Source: Neobacillus niacini (GTDB lineage: Bacteria; Bacillota; Bacilli; Bacillales; Cytobacillaceae). From it: a stretch of DNA of 64,000 nucleotides. The position numbers were made by a program, and so were the translations under genes. The stretch is from positions 3,421,001 through 3,485,000 of the forward strand of contig NZ_JAUSZN010000001.1 of NCBI RefSeq assembly GCF_030817595.1, read 5' to 3'. This document shows positions 59,115 to 64,000 of the stretch, in pieces. Each line of letters starts with the position of its first letter. Positions within the stretch are counted from its first letter, which is position 1. Below the pieces are notes generated by a model. That model saw only the letters and a list, made by a program, of their open reading frames with translations. It was not told where the DNA came from and did no database searches.

Positions 59115-61868
59115 TTAATAAATTGTGTTTACACCCTTGCCTGCAATAGTGGCCCATTCGAATTGACGTAGTCTAACTTCAAATAGCGTCAACGGATCAC
59201 GGAACATTTCTGGGTTCGTATTCATCTTTTTCAAAATATCTTGATTTGTCGATATTTGAGAAAGTGATTCTTCAATTGCTTCATTAAGGGTCTTCAGTGG
59301 CTGTCTGAAGAACAACGTAATGTCTCTTTCCAGTGATTTTTCAAAGAGTTCAAACTGCTGGAAAAAGCGTTCAATAACAATCTCAGTTGATTCAGAATAG
59401 CTATCATTTTTCACAAAGGCTTTATATTTATTATAAAGCATCGCATTATTTTGAGATAATGCCCCAAAAAGCTTTCCAGCACTTTTTAATAAGAACTGTG
59501 AAGGGGTATTGCGAAGTAAGATATTTACCTTTTCTAATTGGAATCGGCTCGTCATTCTATCCGTATCCCGATGCCAATCATCCAGTACTTTAAAGTCACA
59601 TTCTGTCCTAATTCGCTCTTCCCCATATAAGCTATTTAAACCTTCTGCCATCTCATCTAAAAATTCCTGTCCTTGCTCGAATTCCTCTTTACTCTTGGTA
59701 ATCCATTCTTGAAGTGATGAATAATATTTCGGCATTACACTTCGCTCCAGGAAATCTTGTATTCTATTGTTCATCACATCATTTAGCTCGATATGGATCG
59801 TACTAATGTTGCTGTCTTCTTTGATTAAATCCGAACATTCCTGAAGTATTTTTGGTACTTCGATAGAAATTTCATTTTGGATGCTTTCCTTGATGCCACG
59901 GTAAGACCTTGTGATCGCTTTGATTTTTTGCGCCTCAGCGTCCTTTACTTGATTAAGAGCTCCATTTAGTTTCATTACAACTTCTTCATTCCAGCGGACC
60001 GACTCAATTAATTGATTCTCAACATCAATTCTCTTTTGCAGCAGCCTGGAAATTGTAGTCCGTATGAAGAATAAAAGCTTAGCCAAGCGCTTATCTGCTA
60101 TGTTTCTAGTATCCTTGATTGATTGGATAAAGCCCTTTAATTCAACTAATTGCTGTCCTCTTTCGTACTGGGAGGAGTAGGCAAATACCTGTGCCTCAGG
60201 TAAGTAAGACTGAATCTTCGACTTTGTTTCATCGAAAATTCTGATTGCGTTCTGTTCATTAACAATGGTATCCATTTTATTTAAGAGAAAGTGGACAGGA
60301 ATATCCGGTGCAAGCTCATTAATTTGTGAAAGAACACCCTTCTCTAACTCCGTAAATGGGGCATTTGCATCTAAGACAAATAATAGCGTATCGGCCATTT
60401 GAATATATTGCAGTACTTCATACCGCTCTTGATAACTGCCTTTTAATCCTGGCGTTTCAATTAATGCAAGCTTTTGCTCATACAAAAATGGAAATGGCTG
60501 TTGAAATTCGATAATTGACTCAAGTGCATTCCGACGTCGATCCATTCGCTCTTGAAAATGCGTAAAATTGTCGAGTTTAATAGTTTCATGATCAGTTATT
60601 TCATAAATATTTAGGTCCTCAAAGTCTTTAAACATTATGAGTGATGACGTTGGGCTATCCTGAATTTCTTCACCCAATATTGTATTAACGAAAGTAGACT
60701 TACCACTTCCACTTAAGCCTGTAATATATAGGTGATGGGTGTCAAAATCATTTAATTGTTGAACCATCCAGTTTAGGTGGTTATTTTCACCCATATCATT
60801 TGCCTTTGCCCAACTAATGATCGCCTCAAAGAGACTTAAACTCTCTTCTAACTCGTCAATATTACTATCTGTTTCACCAATAAGATTTTCAGCCTCACTG
60901 ACAATTGACATGCTTATACTTGTTGGAAAAAGCTCATTCCATGACAATACCGAAGCAGATACTATGACTGTATGCTTCGGAACAGATAATCGCAGCCAAT
61001 TGGTTAAAAGGTCTGGTACTAGATCTTCCAGCGTTTTAATGGAATAGTCTCCATTGATTAAATGAAAATAAGTTTGATAATGCAGCTCTGAAAGAGATTC
61101 AAAATGATAATCTCGGCTTATATCGAGATTTAATAGTAGATGATTTACCTCTCTCAGCCATGTAAAATATGAATCATCGTCTTTGTAATTTTTCCAAAGG
61201 GAAGTTGTAAGCTCTTCAAACTTATTCTTGTCTAAGCTATACAATTCAAAGATTGCTTGTATAAAGTAATTTGGATTATAGTTTTTTGTAAGGTTTTTAT
61301 TTACATACGTATTTACAGTTTCAAACCAATCGATAAAACCTGTACGTTTCGCTTCATTTACGGCCAGCTCGATCGCATTATTCCAATCCTGCTGATCCTC
61401 AAAATAGGACCGTGCAATAACAGTCAAATTTGGGTAATCTGGGTTTGAATCAATCGTTCTTTTAATTATCTCAACTGCTTCCTCACGCTTCCCCCGATCA
61501 ATGTAGAGTGAAAAAAGCTGCAGAGCCACTTCTGTCTTCAATGTAAGATTATTGGTTTCAATTGAAAGATAAAGATCCTCTGCGTTTGAGAGAAGACCTG
61601 ATTCATAGTAGGCATCGGCAATATTTTTCCTAGCCCATAATTCAAGTTCTCCAGTAATATTCTCCCATTTAAAAATAGCTGCTTCAAAGTCCCGATTATG
61701 AAAGTAAATTTCACCTTGGGCAAAGCGAATAGATGTTAAATTAGGCAGATCTTTTTGAAGCTCTTCCTGATATGCATCACCTAAAACACGTACCGGCTGT
61801 ACATCCTCATGCTCATTTATATACATTTGATAATACGATTTGTTAATTAACTGACTCTCTAACGTCAT
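59115..61868 (-). CDS. Large dynamin-like GTPase with TPR-like N-terminus
   Basis: A 917-residue protein in three parts. Residues about 30-260 are helical repeats of TPR style (FHNRDFEAAIFKWENI, DAYYESGLLSNAEDLYLSI, DRGKREEAVEIIKRTI). A GTPase domain follows with P-loop GLSGSGKST (about 384-392), G3 as ETPGLKG (about 471) and G4 NKMD (about 530). The C-terminal 350 residues are long helices like a dynamin stalk. No membrane segment. The start at 61868 is set by GGAGGG; 13 upstream codons are leader. Bacterial dynamins remodel or protect membranes; the precise role here is unknown. Confidence 0.8.
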   Translation of the reverse strand: MTLESQLINKSYYQMYINEHEDVQPVRVLGDAYQEELQKDLPNLTSIRFAQGEIYFHNRDFEAAIFKWENITGELELWARKNIADAYYESGLLSNAEDLYLSIETNNLTLKTEVALQLFSLYIDRGKREEAVEIIKRTIDSNPDYPNLTVIARSYFEDQQDWNNAIELAVNEAKRTGFIDWFETVNTYVNKNLTKNYNPNYFIQAIFELYSLDKNKFEELTTSLWKNYKDDDSYFTWLREVNHLLLNLDISRDYHFESLSELHYQTYFHLINGDYSIKTLEDLVPDLLTNWLRLSVPKHTVIVSASVLSWNELFPTSISMSIVSEAENLIGETDSNIDELEESLSLFEAIISWAKANDMGENNHLNWMVQQLNDFDTHHLYITGLSGSGKSTFVNTILGEEIQDSPTSSLIMFKDFEDLNIYEITDHETIKLDNFTHFQERMDRRRNALESIIEFQQPFPFLYEQKLALIETPGLKGSYQERYEVLQYIQMADTLLFVLDANAPFTELEKGVLSQINELAPDIPVHFLLNKMDTIVNEQNAIRIFDETKSKIQSYLPEAQVFAYSSQYERGQQLVELKGFIQSIKDTRNIADKRLAKLLFFIRTTISRLLQKRIDVENQLIESVRWNEEVVMKLNGALNQVKDAEAQKIKAITRSYRGIKESIQNEISIEVPKILQECSDLIKEDSNISTIHIELNDVMNNRIQDFLERSVMPKYYSSLQEWITKSKEEFEQGQEFLDEMAEGLNSLYGEERIRTECDFKVLDDWHRDTDRMTSRFQLEKVNILLRNTPSQFLLKSAGKLFGALSQNNAMLYNKYKAFVKNDSYSESTEIVIERFFQQFELFEKSLERDITLFFRQPLKTLNEAIEESLSQISTNQDILKKMNTNPEMFRDPLTLFEVRLRQFEWATIAGKGVNTIY

Positions 61869-62087
61869 GACTGTCCCTCCAATTACCACCACTTCTTTTG
61901 TCATCATATGGAAAAGAGGCAGAATTATTCCTTTATATAATACGAACTACGGACTCATTTTTAGTCCCAATTATGTCAATTCTACCAAACGATTTTTTTA
62001 TTCTGGTTTCAATTATATTTCATTTAGGATACAATACTTTCAATTAAACTTCTACTTTTTGCCAATCTACCACAAGGAGCATTTACT

Positions 62088-62597
62088 TTGAAAAAGATTG
62101 AAGCTGTATTTTTAGCAGATTTGATTAAAAAGTCAAGAACGGCCAAATATGATATTAAAATAATAGACACAGTAAATGGAACATTACCTGGTTTTCATCA
62201 ATGGACAAATGGTAAACAAACTGAGGCAGGATTTGAAATTACTTCTCTCGACAGTGATACTAGCTACTATTTTTTATTCATCGATTGGCACCGCAATGAC
62301 AACTATTATTTAGTCATTTACCTGCATAATAAATCAACCACCGCAGCGGAACTGAAAGTTATTGAAGAAATAGATGGCATCCCGCATATCACGTGGATGT
62401 ACAATCCTTTAAAACGTGACGGAAAAAACGATCAAAGAAAAGCCTATTTCAAGCAAATGTTTGGCTCAAGAAAAGTAACTATCAAAATTCCTGCCTCTCC
62501 TTTAGACATAGAAGGATTCATTGATCAACTATTTAGACTTTGCCAAAATCGTATAAAAGCAGATAAGATTGTCGACGTGTTTGATTTTGAAATATAG
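62088..62597 (+). CDS. Unknown soluble protein (169 residues)
   Basis: TTG start with AAGGAG 8 nt upstream. The 169-residue protein has no signal or membrane segment. The centre is beta-rich (YYFLFIDWHRNDNYYLVIYLHN) and the C-terminus helical (FIDQLFRLCQNRIKADKIVDVF). No family recognised. Divergent from the dynamin-like gene with 219 bp between the starts, so the two may share a regulatory region. Confidence 0.75.
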   Translation: MKKIEAVFLADLIKKSRTAKYDIKIIDTVNGTLPGFHQWTNGKQTEAGFEITSLDSDTSYYFLFIDWHRNDNYYLVIYLHNKSTTAAELKVIEEIDGIPHITWMYNPLKRDGKNDQRKAYFKQMFGSRKVTIKIPASPLDIEGFIDQLFRLCQNRIKADKIVDVFDFEI

Positions 62598-62605
62598 AAA
62601 ATAGC

Positions 62606-62638
62606 AAAAAACAGGAGGCATAGAGCCTTCCTGTTTTT
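62606..62638. terminator. Bidirectional terminator before glnQ stop
   Basis: AAAAACAGGA with TCCTGTTTTT around a GGC/GCC inner stem; T5 on the + side, A-run on the other. Confidence 0.83.
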
Positions 62639-63359
62639 ATAAAACCTTACTCAAAAAGGCTATAGTCCGAGATTCCCTTGGATGATCAAATAATTCAGTT
62701 GGGGTATTTTCTTCAACGATAAGTCCGCCGTCCATAAAAATGACGCGGTCACCTACTTCTTTTGCAAATCCCATTTCATGTGTGACGACCACCATCGTCA
62801 TTCCCTCTTTAGCAAGTTGTTTCATGACCTCTAGGACCTCTCCAACCATTTCAGGGTCAAGTGCTGAGGTTGGTTCATCAAATAACATGATTTTTGGTTC
62901 CATTGCAAGCGCCCTTGCAATCGCGACACGCTGCTTTTGTCCACCTGATAGAGAATCAGGATACGCCTCAGCTTTATCCTCTAATCCTACTTTTCTTAAA
63001 AGCTCTAAACCTTTTTTTCTCGCTTGCTCAGCTGATACATTTCTAACCTTCATTGGGGCGAGCATAATATTTTCGATGACCTTTTTATGCGGGAAAAGGT
63101 TAAACTGCTGAAACACCATCCCCACCTCGGTCCGTACTTTATTAATATCTGATTTTTTATCAGTAATATCTATACCTTCAATATAGACATGTCCTTCTGT
63201 TATTGATTCTAAAAGATTTATACATCGCAGGAAAGTAGATTTACCAGAACCAGATGGACCAATAACAACTACAACCTCTTGGGGCTTAACGGTAACATTA
63301 ATATCCTTAAGCACCACATTTGCTCCAAATGATTTTTTTAAATTTTTCACTTCGATCAT
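62637..63359 (-). CDS. Polar amino acid ABC transporter, ATPase (GlnQ-type)
   Basis: ATPase of a polar amino acid importer, 240 residues. Walker [10 protein letters not shown] (about 33-41), Q-loop QQFNLFPH, signature LSGGQKQR, Walker [16 protein letters not shown] and switch HEMGFAKEV are all intact. The start overlaps the end of the permease gene by 4 bp (ATGA). GlnQ/YckI/TcyN-like; the exact amino acid needs the binding protein, which would lie outside the window to the right. Confidence 0.93.
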   Translation of the reverse strand: MIEVKNLKKSFGANVVLKDINVTVKPQEVVVVIGPSGSGKSTFLRCINLLESITEGHVYIEGIDITDKKSDINKVRTEVGMVFQQFNLFPHKKVIENIMLAPMKVRNVSAEQARKKGLELLRKVGLEDKAEAYPDSLSGGQKQRVAIARALAMEPKIMLFDEPTSALDPEMVGEVLEVMKQLAKEGMTMVVVTHEMGFAKEVGDRVIFMDGGLIVEENTPTELFDHPRESRTIAFLSKVL

Positions 63360-64000
63360 TCTGTTGCTAACCTCCTTTCAAGACGGCTTAATACGTAACT
63401 TAAAGAAAGCGTTAAAACAAGGTAAATAAGCGCTGCCGTAATATAAGGCTCCCAAACACGGAAATATTGTCCCTGCATAGCTCGTCCCCAATACATGAGT
63501 TCTGGGGCTGCCACTAACGATGCAAGTGAAGATTCTTTAATTAGGACGATAAATTCATTACCTAACGGCGGAATCATTCGTTTAAACGCTTGTGGAAGGA
63601 TCACATAACGCATAGCTTGTACATGCGTCATACCAAGAGAACGGGCTGCTTCCATCTGCCCTTTATCAATCGATTGAATTCCTGCGCGAAAAATTTCCGC
63701 TATGTATGCCGCAGAGTTCAATGAAAGAGTCAGAATCGCTGCTGCAATACCATTTGTACCACCTGTAAATAGAGGTACTACTGCAAAATGAATTAACATA
63801 ATTTGTACAAGCATTGGTGTGCCACGGAACAAAGTGATATACAAACCAAAAGGAAATGACAGCAATTTATTTTTCATCATTTTTCCTAATCCGATAAATA
63901 AACCAAGTATTGTCCCTATTAAAATACCAGCTAATGATAGTCCAATTGTTAGCAGTGTCCCTTTAAGAAAAAAGGGTGCGTATTCCGCTAAAATATTCCA
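63356..64000 (-). CDS. Polar amino acid ABC transporter, permease (N-terminus beyond window)
   Basis: Permease of the HisM/GlnP family; the frame is open to the window edge, giving 214 codons, so only a few N-terminal residues are missing. The visible start [22 protein letters not shown] is near the usual N-terminus. Family motifs [12 protein letters not shown] and the EAA loop [24 protein letters not shown] are present, with about five membrane segments. Overlaps glnQ by 4 bp in one operon. Confidence 0.92.
   Translation of the reverse strand, partial: WNILAEYAPFFLKGTLLTIGLSLAGILIGTILGLFIGLGKMMKNKLLSFPFGLYITLFRGTPMLVQIMLIHFAVVPLFTGGTNGIAAAILTLSLNSAAYIAEIFRAGIQSIDKGQMEAARSLGMTHVQAMRYVILPQAFKRMIPPLGNEFIVLIKESSLASLVAAPELMYWGRAMQGQYFRVWEPYITAALIYLVLTLSLSYVLSRLERRLATE

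Noticed and set aside
1..64000. tRNA, rRNA, insertion sequences, prophage
   Set aside because: I looked for TTCGAATCC-type T-loops, rRNA conserved blocks, transposase motifs and phage structural genes and found none.

Overview
The window reads as chromosome of a low-GC, endospore-forming Bacillaceae (Bacillus/Neobacillus-like; the genus is an inference). Supporting signs are strong AGGAGG-type ribosome sites, GTG/TTG starts, many hairpin-plus-T-run terminators, and orthologues of B. subtilis genes: a liaIHFSR cell-envelope stress operon, YfmL, YhfW, YfkAB, YugO, a FadD/acyl-CoA dehydrogenase cluster, and two orphan kinases of the KinA-E sporulation type. No rRNA, tRNA, transposase, prophage or CRISPR was found.

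Layout. 1-3.3 kb: Fur-boxed efeO-efeB-efeU iron uptake (efeU runs off the left edge). 3.3-6.9 kb: liaI-liaH-liaF-liaS-liaR, with a 1-nt frameshift near the end of liaH. 7-15.6 kb: LysM-CAP secreted protein, DUF1360 protein, FAD/Rieske oxidoreductase YhfW, amidase, DEAD-box helicase, heavy-metal-binding and DUF2249 small proteins, CopC and CopD. 15.6-25.1 kb: KynB-type hydrolase, WG-repeat protein, kduI-kduD-iclR hexuronate operon with a clear promoter and operator, polyferredoxin membrane protein, Gfo/Idh/MocA oxidoreductase, and a glutaminyl-tRNA synthetase (unusual for this group).

25.2-33.2 kb: one long leftward operon for a molybdenum-dependent reductase, probably nitrate: cytochrome-like membrane protein, cytoplasmic NapA/NasA-type catalytic subunit, 16-Cys ferredoxin, Tat-exported Rieske protein, three small unknowns, and an Nre-like sensory set (two kinases, one regulator, one GAF nitrate-sensor homologue). 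Its upstream DNA combines a terminator, a possible nested promoter and a GGGG-N4-CCCC dyad. 33.3-37.3 kb: a possible undescribed peptide system, made of a 21-residue CWWC peptide gene, a PqqD-like/M50 membrane protease, and two proteins (HD-GYP and histidine kinase) sharing one homologous polytopic sensor domain.

37.4-48 kb: amino acid permease, KinB-like kinase, a YjfM/YjfC/YjfL-like cluster beside a YugO-type potassium channel, an unexplained folded-RNA candidate, split ThrE exporter, YfkAB radical SAM protein and a formate/nitrite transporter. 48-64 kb: RecQ, two acyl-CoA ligases around an acyl-CoA dehydrogenase, MFS transporter, 2-hydroxyacid dehydrogenase, glycerophosphodiesterase, DUF1761 protein, a TPR-like/dynamin-like GTPase and a polar amino acid ABC transporter that runs off the right edge.

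Four intergenic gaps carry short spaced repeats (18-21 bp period, common core TATC-N-R-C-M-M-R, all on the + strand), which appear to be one diverging repeat family.
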